33,878 bases of DNA. Origin: Fibrobacter succinogenes (GTDB taxonomy: Bacteria; Fibrobacterota; Fibrobacteria; Fibrobacterales; Fibrobacteraceae). Position 1 is the first letter of the stretch, and every line of letters starts with the position of its first letter. Below, in pieces: positions 22,811-31,337 of the stretch. A program made the translations under genes and the position numbers. The DNA lies in the NCBI GenBank assembly GCA_902800345.1, contig CADCDO010000049.1, forward strand, positions 1 through 33,878. Direction: 5' to 3'. The notes beneath the pieces are model-generated. The model ran no database searches. It saw nothing but the letters and a program-made list of their open reading frames with translations, and was not told the origin of the DNA.

Positions 22811-22926
22811 GTTGATGCCGGGTTGAACTTGGCATGACAATTTAGGGGTTTTAGGGGGCAGTGCCCCTTAGGCGAGGGGGAGGTATCCCCCTTTGGCAAA
22901 AGGGTTTCTAAGACCCGTAATATGTC
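22811..22926. repeat. Intergenic cluster of hairpins after the R-M genes
   Basis: A REP-like GATGCCGGGTT ... GGCATGACA segment (22813-22838) is followed by three GC-rich foldbacks: GGGGCAGTGCCCC (22855-22867), AGGGGG-AGGTAT-CCCCCT (22875-22892) and GGGT-TTCTAAG-ACCC (~22912-22926). They probably end the R-M transcript. Confidence 0.6.
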
Positions 22927-22975
22927 TCGCTAGGTCGATTCCGCTTTCTGAAGACTCTTGATGATCAAAAAATTA

Positions 22976-22981
22976 TATATT
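22976..22981 (+). promoter_or_regulatory. -10 box of first tandem membrane-protein gene
   Basis: TATATT exactly 7 nt before ATG 22989; no ribosome site. An identical arrangement precedes the second copy at 24018-24023. Confidence 0.55.
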
Positions 22982-22988
22982 GAACCTT

Positions 22989-23987
22989 ATGATAAATTTC
23001 CTGTGGCAAATGCTTGAACTTTTCGGTGATCCTCAATTGTCGGAAATCCTGTTCGTGATATCCCTGTTTATTTTGCCGCATTTGCTGAGTTTTTTGCTTG
23101 GCTTGTTTTATAAAAAATTTCGCTTTAAAATGCTTTGGCTTGGCCTATGGATTGTTCTTTTTTGCGCTCTTGTTTGCGGCTATGTTTTCCTGGTCTATAG
23201 ACTCAGAGACGAAGCGTTCGATAGCTTGTTCTCGCTGGCGATGTCCCTTGTGATGATGTTGTCCTATATTTTCTCTTTTATTGTATGTGGATTTTTTGGT
23301 CGGGCTTTCGATACGAAAAAAATCTGGCATCGGTTTTGTGTTCCCCTTGTCGTGATTCTCCCACTCTTTATTTTCTTGCTCTTCGGCTGGTGTTGCATCG
23401 TTCATCCTTATGGGGAAATCTTCGATGAACTTTTGGAACAAGACGACTTGGCTGCCTCCCAGGGTGTGGATTATGAAATGTTTTTGTCTGAATTTGATGC
23501 GTGGGGTGACGATAGCAAAATAGTCTCTTTCCGCGAAAGGAACGACTCCGTATTTTTCCAGTTTACCTACGACATGTGTGCCAATACCGACTATGATTAT
23601 GCTGAACGGAAATTAAAAAGCCAACTCGGTGGCGCTCCAGATGGCAAGTGGACTTTGCTGGACTCAGAAAAATCAGCGGTCGTCCGAAAATTGAAAAAAT
23701 CTGTTGAAGATTACAGCCAGGAACTTTCTACAGCTGCGGTTCTTGATGGCTATGCGTCTTCGGTCGTTCTCAAAGACTACAAGCGCAAAACGCTCCGCCG
23801 CCTGTATTTTCCGAATGCTATACATTCTCATGTGTACGATGCCGTGACAATTGAAAAGACGTTTGAAAGTTTTATGCCCCCGCGTGAAACTTATACAACA
23901 CTTTCTAACAAGGAAGTTGCGGAAAGGTGCAGTGAGCCTGTCAATGCCTTTGTTGAAGAGGCTGTTCACGGACAGCAGAAGGAATAA
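22989..23987 (+). CDS. Four-TM membrane protein, tandem paralog 1
   Basis: This ~332-residue protein starts at ATG 22989 (a TTG three codons earlier lies at the -10 box). Four hydrophobic segments occupy the N-terminal half (~15-40 LFVISLFILPHLLSFLLGL, ~47-70, ~80-105, ~115-140). The C-terminal ~190 residues are soluble and charged, with the blocks AAQGVDYEMFLSE-like, KTVSFRERNDSVFF, AERKLKSQLGGAP, SEKSAVVRKLKKSVEDYSQE and RPRRLYFPNA-like before a conserved YDAVTIEKTFESFMPP. No known family is recognised. The next gene is a close paralog with the same promoter. Position beside R-M and toxin-antitoxin genes makes a defence or immunity role conceivable but unproven. Confidence 0.8.
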   Translation: MINFLWQMLELFGDPQLSEILFVISLFILPHLLSFLLGLFYKKFRFKMLWLGLWIVLFCALVCGYVFLVYRLRDEAFDSLFSLAMSLVMMLSYIFSFIVCGFFGRAFDTKKIWHRFCVPLVVILPLFIFLLFGWCCIVHPYGEIFDELLEQDDLAASQGVDYEMFLSEFDAWGDDSKIVSFRERNDSVFFQFTYDMCANTDYDYAERKLKSQLGGAPDGKWTLLDSEKSAVVRKLKKSVEDYSQELSTAAVLDGYASSVVLKDYKRKTLRRLYFPNAIHSHVYDAVTIEKTFESFMPPRETYTTLSNKEVAERCSEPVNAFVEEAVHGQQKE

Positions 23988-24017
23988 ATAAGATGATTCC
24001 GATACACTAAAAAATTA

Positions 24018-24023
24018 TATATT
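24018..24023 (+). promoter_or_regulatory. -10 box of second tandem membrane-protein gene
   Basis: TATATT 7 nt before ATG 24031, in a segment (AAAAATTATATATTGAACC and onwards into the coding sequence) that is identical to the one before the first copy. Confidence 0.55.
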
Positions 24024-24030
24024 GAACCTT

Positions 24031-25032
24031 ATGATAAATTTCCTTTGGCAATTGTTTGACATTTTGCTTGATGTTTTCAAACATCCTGCGACATTGTTGC
24101 TAACTTTTCTCCTTGTATTCTTGATTGCTTTGCCGCATTTGCTGAGTTTCTTGTTTGCTTTGTTTTATAAAAAATTTCGCTTTAAAAAGCTTTGGCTTGG
24201 CCTATGGATTGCGTTCTTTTGCGCTCTTGTGGGCGGCTATGTTTTCTTGGTTTATAGAATCGATGATGATGTTTTTGGAAGCTTATTCTCGTTTGTGTCG
24301 TTCGTTGCTGTAATATTGTTCTATATCTTCTTTTTTATTGTCAGTGGATTTTTTGGCCGGGCGTTCAGTGCGAAAAAAATCTGGCATCGGTTGTGTGTTC
24401 CCCTTGTTGTGATTGTTCCACTCTTTATTTTTATCATCTCCTTCTGGATTGTTATGGCTCGTCCTTACGCCGAAATATTTGATGGACCTTTGAAACAAGA
24501 TGACTTGGCGACTTCCCAGGGGGCGGCTTACGAAATGATTATGTCTGAAACTGCCGTTTGGGGGTACGGTTCCAAAACAGTCTCCTTCCGTGAAAAAAAT
24601 GATTCCGTGTTTTTCAAGTTTATTTATGACATGTGTGACAATATCGACTTTAGTGATGCTGAACGAAAATTGAAAAGCCAACTCGGTGGCGCTTCGATTG
24701 ACCAGTGGATTTTGCTGGATTCAGAAAAATCGGCGGTCGTCCGAAAGTTGAAAAAATCTGTTGAAGAATACAGCCAGGAATTTGCCATAGATATGATTCT
24801 TGATGGCTATGAGTCTTCTGTCGTGCTCAAAGATTACAAGCGGAAAACACGTCGGCGTCTTTCTTTCCTGCATGCTCAATTTTCCCATGTTTACGATGCC
24901 GTGACGATTGAAAAAACGTTTGAAAGCTTTATGCCCCCCACACTTTCTTACGAGGAAGCTGAGCATAAATGCAATGAACTGCGCAAAGCCTCTGCAAAAA
25001 AATTGTTCAAAAACAGCAGAAGGAATAAATAA
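24031..25032 (+). CDS. Four-TM membrane protein, tandem paralog 2
   Basis: This ~333-residue protein is a close paralog of the preceding gene: four N-terminal TM segments (LLTFLLVFLIALPHLLSFLFALFY first) and a soluble C-terminal half with the same blocks (KTVSFREKNDSVFFKF, AERKLKSQLGGAS, LDSEKSAVVRKLKKSVEEYSQE, YDAVTIEKTFESFMPP). The extreme C-terminus differs and is more basic (KKLFKNSRRNK). It starts at ATG 24031 for the same reason as copy 1. Divergence is concentrated in TM1 and in the loop between TM4 and the soluble domain (DDLATSQGAAYEM), suggesting an old duplication rather than an assembly artefact. Function unknown. Confidence 0.8.
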   Translation: MINFLWQLFDILLDVFKHPATLLLTFLLVFLIALPHLLSFLFALFYKKFRFKKLWLGLWIAFFCALVGGYVFLVYRIDDDVFGSLFSFVSFVAVILFYIFFFIVSGFFGRAFSAKKIWHRLCVPLVVIVPLFIFIISFWIVMARPYAEIFDGPLKQDDLATSQGAAYEMIMSETAVWGYGSKTVSFREKNDSVFFKFIYDMCDNIDFSDAERKLKSQLGGASIDQWILLDSEKSAVVRKLKKSVEEYSQEFAIDMILDGYESSVVLKDYKRKTRRRLSFLHAQFSHVYDAVTIEKTFESFMPPTLSYEEAEHKCNELRKASAKKLFKNSRRNK

Positions 25033-25057
25033 GATTGAATCTATCTTAGGAAAAGTA

Positions 25058-25063
25058 TATATT
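25058..25063 (+). promoter_or_regulatory. -10 box of third GH43 gene
   Basis: TATATT in the run AAAGTATATATTTAATC, 35 nt before ATG 25099. Unlike the neighbouring genes there is a leader with a GTGAGG ribosome site. Confidence 0.5.
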
Positions 25064-25098
25064 TAATCTAGTTTGGCAGTGTGGAAAAGTGAGGCGTT

Positions 25099-26973
25099 AT
25101 GAAAAGATTCAACGTGTTTTTTGTATTTTCTGCACTGCTGGCGGGGCAGGTTTTTGCGGCCGATTGGTACGCCAAGGAACACCGCTGGGCGGGGCATGAC
25201 CCGGACATTATCCGTTACGAGGATGGCTATGCGCTCGCGACGACGGATAACCACATGCTGATGCAGTTTTCCGAAGATGCGCTGAACTGGAAGAATGGCG
25301 AGCAGGCCATGCCGAAGTTTTCGCAGTGGCTTTACAAGTACGCGCCGAACATGATTGACATCTGGGCGCCGGATATCCATTACATCGGCGGGGAATACCG
25401 CATGTACTATTGCGGTTCCGAGATGGGCATCCGCTCGTCGGGCATGGGCTTTATGGCGAGCAAGGAAATCGACCCGACCAAACCCGGCTACGGCTGGACG
25501 GACATGGGCGAGGTGATTCACACGGTCAAGAGCGATTCGTACAACGCGATTGACGCGGCGGTGCTGAAGGACCTGGATGGCAAGGTCTGGATGGCGTTCG
25601 GTTCGTGGGGCACGGGCATCCACATTCTTGAACTCGACGAAAAGACGGGCAAGGTGAAAAGCGGCGCGAAGATGATTAACATTGCGAACCGCGGCGGCGC
25701 GGGTATCGAAGGGGCGAGCCTCATCGAGCACAATGGCTATTACTACTTGTTCACGGCGTGGGACAACTGCTGCAAGAAGGGTGCGGACCTCGAAAACAAT
25801 TCCTACAAGACGACGGTGGGGCGCTCTAAGTCGATTACGAGCGGCTATGTCGACAAGTCGGGCAAGAGGCTGCTGGATGGCGGCGGCACGATTCTGTTGA
25901 GCCGTTACGGGCGCTACTACGGGCCTGCGGGCGGCGAGGCGTTCCAGGACGTGAACCGTCAGCGCTTTGTGAACCACTATTACGACAAGAACGACAAAGG
26001 AAATTCTTACATACAAGTTCGCGATATAGTTTATACTGATGATAATTGGCCGGAACTGGGACAGCCGTTCCTCGGGCGTTACCTGAGTGCCGAGGCGGAA
26101 CATGGCATTCTTACGCATGTGGATATTTCGAGCAGTTCCAAGGCGTCTAACGGCGAATTCTGCGCCTACATCAACTACGACGACAGCAAGATTCGCTTGC
26201 CGATGATTATCCCGCAGGCGGGCGATTACCTTATCCGTTACCGCTACGACAACAATTGGACCGAAGACGGCGCAAACGGAAGTTCTCACTTTGTGAGCAT
26301 CAACGGGAAGAAGCAGGAAATTCAATTGCCGCTGACGGGCGCGTGGAGCGCGTTCCCCGAGAAGTCTGTCGTTTATATTCCGACGAAACTCAAACGAGGC
26401 TCGAACTTTGTCGAAGTGACGAAGGGCAAGCATTATGCGGAACTCGACCGTCTCGACTTCTTGCGCATCATCCGCGATACGATTCCCGCGAACGGCTTCG
26501 ATAACGGCATTCGCGTGCGTTTGACGGATAAGGACGAGTTCGCCATCAAGGACGGCGGCTACGCGATTTTCGAGAACGTGATTACGGATTCCATCGTGGG
26601 CCCGGGCGTGCTTGTGCAGGTGAAGAATGGATCCGGCGGCACGCTGAACATCCGCAAGGAAGGCAAGAAGGGCGACGTGATTTCGAAATGCGAATTGCCC
26701 TCGGCGGGCGATGAAAGCAAGTGGATTGACGTGCGCTGCTCCAACATGCCGGAACTCAAGGGTGTGCAGGACTTCTACCTGACGGCTGAAGGCCTCGGCG
26801 GCGAAACGCTTCTCGGCAACATCAAGTTCGACGAAGGCCCGAAGGACACGACGACATCTATTCGCCGTGTTGCGCCGCGCAACGATATGCTGCTTCGTGC
26901 CCAAAACAAAAAATACCACGATCTCAAGGGCCGTCGCTTCGACAAGCAGATTCCATACCGCGTGCTTTTTTAA
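25099..26973 (+). CDS. GH43 family endo-arabinanase-like enzyme with CBM6-like module, FPm-1-like module and basic tail
   Basis: This 624-residue secreted paralog of the gene at 15628-17637 has a signal peptide (MKRFNVFFVFSALLAGQVFA). The GH43 domain (~22-325) has Asp34 (GHDPDII), Asp152 (YNAIDAAVL) and Glu204 (GIEGASLIEH), with GSWGTGIHI and GPAGGEAF. The CBM6/35-like module (~335-460) retains IRLPMIIPQAGDYLIRYRY and YAELDRLDFLRI. The FPm-1-like module (~465-590) keeps DNGIRVRLTDKDEFAIKDGG nearly unchanged. The Ser-rich linker of the paralog is absent, and the protein ends in KKYHDLKGRRFDKQIPYRVLF. High GC and strong codon bias contrast with the AT-rich island just upstream. It probably acts on arabinan or arabinoxylan side chains outside the cell. 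Confidence 0.9.
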   Translation: MKRFNVFFVFSALLAGQVFAADWYAKEHRWAGHDPDIIRYEDGYALATTDNHMLMQFSEDALNWKNGEQAMPKFSQWLYKYAPNMIDIWAPDIHYIGGEYRMYYCGSEMGIRSSGMGFMASKEIDPTKPGYGWTDMGEVIHTVKSDSYNAIDAAVLKDLDGKVWMAFGSWGTGIHILELDEKTGKVKSGAKMINIANRGGAGIEGASLIEHNGYYYLFTAWDNCCKKGADLENNSYKTTVGRSKSITSGYVDKSGKRLLDGGGTILLSRYGRYYGPAGGEAFQDVNRQRFVNHYYDKNDKGNSYIQVRDIVYTDDNWPELGQPFLGRYLSAEAEHGILTHVDISSSSKASNGEFCAYINYDDSKIRLPMIIPQAGDYLIRYRYDNNWTEDGANGSSHFVSINGKKQEIQLPLTGAWSAFPEKSVVYIPTKLKRGSNFVEVTKGKHYAELDRLDFLRIIRDTIPANGFDNGIRVRLTDKDEFAIKDGGYAIFENVITDSIVGPGVLVQVKNGSGGTLNIRKEGKKGDVISKCELPSAGDESKWIDVRCSNMPELKGVQDFYLTAEGLGGETLLGNIKFDEGPKDTTTSIRRVAPRNDMLLRAQNKKYHDLKGRRFDKQIPYRVLF

Positions 26974-26993
26974 ATGGATAAAATGAGGAATAA

Positions 26994-29483
26994 ATGAATG
27001 TAATGCCTTTTGCGAAATGGTTCGTTACTTTGGCGCTAATTTTTTTGTTTTCTTCTTGCGGGGATGGAGATAGTTCCGTTGATAGCTCTAGCGCTTTGAA
27101 CAACGATTCTGAAAAAATTATAGATGAATCTAGTTCTTCGGTCGATAAAGTTTTATCTTCGTCGAGCAATACGAATCAAAATTCCAAATCCTCCTCTTCG
27201 AGTGAAATTGCGAAGAAAAAGGGTTCGTCATCATCGATTGTTTCTAGTAACAGCAATAAGGCTGGCATTTCATCGAGTTCCGCAAAACAGAGTTGTTCAT
27301 CTGCGGTGCCGAACAGTTCCTCTGCCAAATCAAGCAGTTCTTCGGGTGCTTTGGGCGGCTCTTCCGTTAAGGAATCTGGAAAAGTCAACTCAATACGCGG
27401 AAAAGTTTCTTTGGAACCTTTAGGCGTTCTGGATGATGTTTATGCCAAAAACCTGATGTTGGACGAAAACGGATTTACTAAGCAGGATGTTTTTAGGGAG
27501 ACTAGTATTGCTTATGATAAATTCGTTAAAGAAAATGAATTTACGTTGTCGTCTATACCGGATTCTTGCCGTTATGTTGAAGTCCGTTTTCGTCTAAAGT
27601 CTTTCAATTGGTTTACGGATGGAAAAGATTCGGCCGGTTTAGATGTGTATGCGTTTTCGGATTTGTCTAGCGAAATTCTGAACCCGAATATCGTCAGGAT
27701 TCTAGGAGGTCCTAAAATTGGTTACTTGGTTACCCAGGGCTCAAGTCTTGGCGAAGCTGAAAAACTGGTAGAACGTGATATCTTGAACGTTCTCGAAATG
27801 CCTGGAGAAATTAAAAGTTTTGAAAATCTGAGCGCATTTGGTAATGGCGAGGACAACGCTAAACTCTTGGCTATTTATGTTATAGTGTTTGTTGATTGGC
27901 GGCGTGGCTATGAAAAGTGGTGGGATAATTTTGCTCATTACGATATAACAGATTATGTTTTCGAAGCCATGCTGATGGACATTGCCGAGAAAATCTATGC
28001 TTTGGATAGCGCTGACGGTTTCAAGAAAATCCGTGAAAATTTGGCTAAGGGAAATTACGGCCCTATCCCTAATTTTGAAAAGTATGTGCGCAATTACTGG
28101 CAAAAAAAATTCGGCATTGGCGATTGTACGAAAAATGGCGATGTTGCTGCTGTAACGAACTTCCGTAACAAAAGATTCGATACGGAATACCGTTTTATCT
28201 GTAGGGATGGCTCATGGACCAAGGCGACCGATATCGAAAAGGATACGTACAAATGGGCTGACGGCGAATATGGCGAAGTCAAAACAGGCGATGTGACTGG
28301 CAAAAAGTATTATTACGATGGTTCTTCTGCAAAATGGCGCGAAGCGACGCTGGTGGAATCCGAAATGGGAAACTGTACGGATTCCCGTGAAGCTGATATC
28401 AAAAATAATGCCGGAAAATCGGGAGGTCGATGGTATATCTGTAAAAAACACATGTGGACGGAATCGGACATGCAGACCGTTGATACACAAGGTTTCCCCA
28501 CGGATGTGGAAGATGGTTCATTAAGGAATGGCATATATACGGATTCTGTGTACAAGTTTGACGAAAAATGGGTTTCCTGGTATTTGCTAGCAAATGAAAA
28601 AACTTTGGAATTGGATATTTGTACAATGAAACGACGTGGTATGGTGGCGAACAGTCCTGTAGATAACGTTTACTACACATGCAATGGATATAGCTGGGAT
28701 AAAGCTAAACCAATCGAATATGACACTTACGGTATAGAATGCTCCGAAGACGGTAAAGTTATTGAAGGCAAAATCGAAAAGGACAGAAAGTATTATTGCC
28801 AAAATTATGTCGACTTGTGCAAGCAAAACTGTATGACGCAAAGTTTTGATTGCAATATTTGCGATGAGGCTTCTAATTGGCTCAATCTTTCGGATGGATG
28901 GGAGTGGAGAATTCCCGTAGATGTCCGTATCAATCCGAATGTCAACTATGGTACGCTGACGGATACCCGTGATGGGAAAGTCTATAGAACGGTGAAAATC
29001 GGCAAACAGACTTGGATGGCTCAAAACCTGAATTATGGGGACGAGTCGACAACTCCCGAAATCGCAGGCGAAAACTGGTGCCACTCGTCAGACGACGATA
29101 GTTGCAGTATAGCAGGCCGTCGTTATTCGTGGAAGGCGGCGAACGCGGGGGTTTGTCCAGAAGGCTGGCATTTGCCGACGAGCGAAGAATTCGAAGCCTT
29201 GATTGCGGCTGTCGGCGGAGAATCTAACGCCGGCAAGAAACTTAAATCGACAACGGGGTGGAACGACAATAAAAACGGGACGGATGATTATGGTTTCTGC
29301 GCTTTACCTGTTGGGGCGAAACTTTCCTCTCGCGATCAGGAATCCGGCAAATACGCTTCGTTCTGGAGTGCATCGGGAACGAACAAAGAGGCGTATTTCT
29401 TGCGTATCTATTATGGTGACAACGGTTACATCTATTCTGATTCTCAATATGCCGGCTACTATGTCCGTTGCCTCATGAACTGA
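26994..29483 (+). CDS. Lipoprotein with Ser-rich linker and C-terminal FISUMP domain
   Basis: This 829-residue protein follows the GH43 gene by 20 bp, with GAGGAA upstream of ATG 26994, so it may be cotranscribed. It has lipobox LFSSC (~23), a Ser-rich linker (~28-125) and an unassigned globular region (~130-370, YVEVRFRLKSFNWF, AIYVIVFVDWRRGYEKWWDNF). Four or five Cys-rich repeats of ~60-70 residues follow (~375-640, each with a Cys start, a Y-x-C pair and a W: GDCTK, RFICRDGSW, GNCTD, WYICKKHMW, YYTCNGYSW). The ending is a FISUMP-type domain (TVKIGKQTWMAQNLNYGD, GVCPEGWHLPTSEEFEAL, FWSASG, YYVRCLMN), named for its abundance in Fibrobacter succinogenes. The fold suggests C-type-lectin-like surface binding. 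Confidence 0.87.
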   Translation: MNVMPFAKWFVTLALIFLFSSCGDGDSSVDSSSALNNDSEKIIDESSSSVDKVLSSSSNTNQNSKSSSSSEIAKKKGSSSSIVSSNSNKAGISSSSAKQSCSSAVPNSSSAKSSSSSGALGGSSVKESGKVNSIRGKVSLEPLGVLDDVYAKNLMLDENGFTKQDVFRETSIAYDKFVKENEFTLSSIPDSCRYVEVRFRLKSFNWFTDGKDSAGLDVYAFSDLSSEILNPNIVRILGGPKIGYLVTQGSSLGEAEKLVERDILNVLEMPGEIKSFENLSAFGNGEDNAKLLAIYVIVFVDWRRGYEKWWDNFAHYDITDYVFEAMLMDIAEKIYALDSADGFKKIRENLAKGNYGPIPNFEKYVRNYWQKKFGIGDCTKNGDVAAVTNFRNKRFDTEYRFICRDGSWTKATDIEKDTYKWADGEYGEVKTGDVTGKKYYYDGSSAKWREATLVESEMGNCTDSREADIKNNAGKSGGRWYICKKHMWTESDMQTVDTQGFPTDVEDGSLRNGIYTDSVYKFDEKWVSWYLLANEKTLELDICTMKRRGMVANSPVDNVYYTCNGYSWDKAKPIEYDTYGIECSEDGKVIEGKIEKDRKYYCQNYVDLCKQNCMTQSFDCNICDEASNWLNLSDGWEWRIPVDVRINPNVNYGTLTDTRDGKVYRTVKIGKQTWMAQNLNYGDESTTPEIAGENWCHSSDDDSCSIAGRRYSWKAANAGVCPEGWHLPTSEEFEALIAAVGGESNAGKKLKSTTGWNDNKNGTDDYGFCALPVGAKLSSRDQESGKYASFWSASGTNKEAYFLRIYYGDNGYIYSDSQYAGYYVRCLMN

Positions 29484-29668
29484 TTTTTCGTATCTGCTGG
29501 AGTCGTCTGTACTTCCTAAAAAAATTTTACGTCAAGTTCTGCGGGCCCGGACTCTGTTCCGTGGCTCGTTTTGCCGAAAAATGCCTTTTTTCGTGCTTTT
29601 TCACACATTTTCGAGTGCATTTTACAGAAAAAAGTGGTTTTTGTATTCTTTTTCTACACAAAAAAAAT

Positions 29669-29704
29669 ATATTTCATTGTAAACCAAATTTTCCCCAGAG
29701 GGAG
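29669..29704 (+). promoter_or_regulatory. Promoter box and ribosome site of FN3-like lipoprotein gene
   Basis: TATATT at 29669-29674 after an A8 run, and AGGGAG at 29699-29704 five nt before ATG 29710. The -35 region is unclear. The 226-bp gap before this gene holds no other gene. Confidence 0.45.
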
Positions 29705-29709
29705 TTCCT

Positions 29710-31188
29710 ATGAAAAAAATCATGATTTGGAAATTTGCGGCAAGTGTGGCATTCTTATGTTCTTTGGTTGCCTGCTCTAGTTCAACCTCGGCCGACGATT
29801 CTGATGATATCATCGGACCCACAACAAAATCTTCCACTTCAACAAAAAAATCCAGTACTTCTACAGCTAATGCTTTTGCCTGTGAAGCCTTGAAGGAAGA
29901 ACTTACTTCACCGACGAATTTCAGTGTCGCTAAGGAAACGGATACAACATGGACTCTTACTTGGGATTATACTCGCAACGACGCCCGTCCCGAGGCGAAT
30001 TTTGAAGTTGAATTCCTTGACATGGATGCTAAATCTCCGGAGTGGGAATATGAAGGCTCCACCAATGCCGATGTCACCATATACCGGTTAAAGGGTGCGA
30101 AAAAGGCCGGCAAGTATTATCGCGTTGTCGCGACGGATAAATGTGGACGGTCTAGGGAAAGTAATCGCCAGCAAATTAAAGCTGATGGCTACTCCGAAAT
30201 CGATTCTAGCTTGATGAAAAAGGATATGCCGACCGACCTTGCTATAGCACGCATTGCGCCGAGCATTTGGGAACTTAGCTGGAAATATGACGATTTGAAG
30301 GATGACCCGAACAGGGTGTTTATCATCCAAACGTCCAAGCTCAAGGATTTCAAGTGGACTACCGTCAAAAAAGATGGCAAGGATGTTAAAATAAAGGGCA
30401 ATGTCCGCAGCTACTATATTCAGGGACGTGACAAGATTGAAACATATTACCGCATCGCCGTAGTCAATAGCGGGGATACGTCTGCATTTACCGAGGCTCT
30501 CCAGTTGACTCCGGATATTCCGTACCGCGAATACATGGCGCTTGAAGTCCCGGTCCCGTCAACGAAGTTCACGACGACTTTTATCACTTCGCTCGAAACG
30601 GATAGGGATACATCGACTAAGGAAGATGTCACATTTGTTGGAGGTGCCGCAACATATACGATAACGGATAAGTTTATCAGCAAGTATATCTATGAATCGG
30701 AATATACGGATACTGTTTATTACGAGGCTCGTTGGTTTACTTCTTTGGAGAACTACAACTACTTCAAGGGATCTTGTGAAGGAATGAAAAAGTCCGGTAA
30801 GTGTGACAGCTGCTATTGGGAAGAAACTTTCCCGTACCAGGAACCGTCTATTTCCAAGAGCATTAGCGTTGATGATTATACCGCTGCGGACGGTAAGACT
30901 ACGATTTTTGGTTCTTGCACCGCTTCGACTGGATATGTGGCCGCAGATCATCCCAAGCTTTTCGACCCCGATACATCGGCTAGCCATAGAGCCGAATGGG
31001 CAAAGATTATTGAACGTGAATACAATATGGGAATTTGTCTCCAGGGTTATCTCCGTAAAATTTGCGGATACTATGTACAGCTTCGCATTGTCTGGAAAGA
31101 CAAGAACGGAGAAACGGATTGGAGCGAATGGACGACTCCGTTCAACATCGGTGACATCGGTGGTGGCATCTGCGGCGAAGAATCGTAG
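29710..31188 (+). CDS. Lipoprotein with two fibronectin-III-like domains
   Basis: This 492-residue protein has lipobox SLVACSSS (Cys ~22) and a short Ser/Thr linker (~23-55). Two FN3-like beta-sandwich repeats follow: ~63-160 (SPTNFSVAKETDTTWTLTWDY ... YYRVVATDKCGRSRESN) and ~167-265 (MPTDLAIARIAPSIWELSWKY ... YYRIAVVNSGDTSAFTEAL). The C-terminal ~220 residues are unassigned, Cys- and Tyr-rich (GSCEGMKKSGKCDSCYWEE, GICLQGYLRKICGYYVQLRI) and end in a third sandwich-like strand set with WSEWTTPFNIGD. It is probably a surface-exposed binding or scaffolding protein. It is monocistronic, closed by a strong terminator. Confidence 0.8.
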   Translation: MKKIMIWKFAASVAFLCSLVACSSSTSADDSDDIIGPTTKSSTSTKKSSTSTANAFACEALKEELTSPTNFSVAKETDTTWTLTWDYTRNDARPEANFEVEFLDMDAKSPEWEYEGSTNADVTIYRLKGAKKAGKYYRVVATDKCGRSRESNRQQIKADGYSEIDSSLMKKDMPTDLAIARIAPSIWELSWKYDDLKDDPNRVFIIQTSKLKDFKWTTVKKDGKDVKIKGNVRSYYIQGRDKIETYYRIAVVNSGDTSAFTEALQLTPDIPYREYMALEVPVPSTKFTTTFITSLETDRDTSTKEDVTFVGGAATYTITDKFISKYIYESEYTDTVYYEARWFTSLENYNYFKGSCEGMKKSGKCDSCYWEETFPYQEPSISKSISVDDYTAADGKTTIFGSCTASTGYVAADHPKLFDPDTSASHRAEWAKIIEREYNMGICLQGYLRKICGYYVQLRIVWKDKNGETDWSEWTTPFNIGDIGGGICGEES

Positions 31189-31210
31189 TCCATTGAATTA
31201 AATCTGAATT

Positions 31211-31249
31211 AAAAAAAACGTCGTTGCTTTGCGTAACGGCGTTTTTTTT
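31211..31249 (+). terminator. Strong rho-independent terminator
   Basis: A8-CGTCGTT-GCTTTGC-GTAACGGCG-T8: about 13 paired bases with one G-T wobble, 22 bp after the lipoprotein stop codon; symmetrical, so usable in both directions. Confidence 0.9.
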
Positions 31250-31292
31250 GTCAATAAACTTGAGGATTGATGAACCTGTAACGGCTCTTTAG

Positions 31293-31327
31293 TCCCTGCA
31301 TAGCAGGGATATCCTTTATATAAAGGA
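31293..31327. repeat. Two adjacent palindromes
   Basis: CCCTGCATAGCAGGG (31293-31307) and the perfect 18-bp palindrome ATCCTTTATATAAAGGAT (31310-31327) lie just past the stop codon of the minus-strand DMT-family gene. They may form its 3' hairpins or an operator. Confidence 0.6.
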
Positions 31328-31337
31328 TTGAAGAACG

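Noticed and set aside
25063..26919. A 618-codon open frame antisense to the third GH43 gene
   Set aside because: It mirrors the plus-strand gene, whose GH43 motifs, signal peptide and codon bias are clear. The antisense protein is Arg/His/Val-rich without motifs; such frames are common opposite GC-rich genes.
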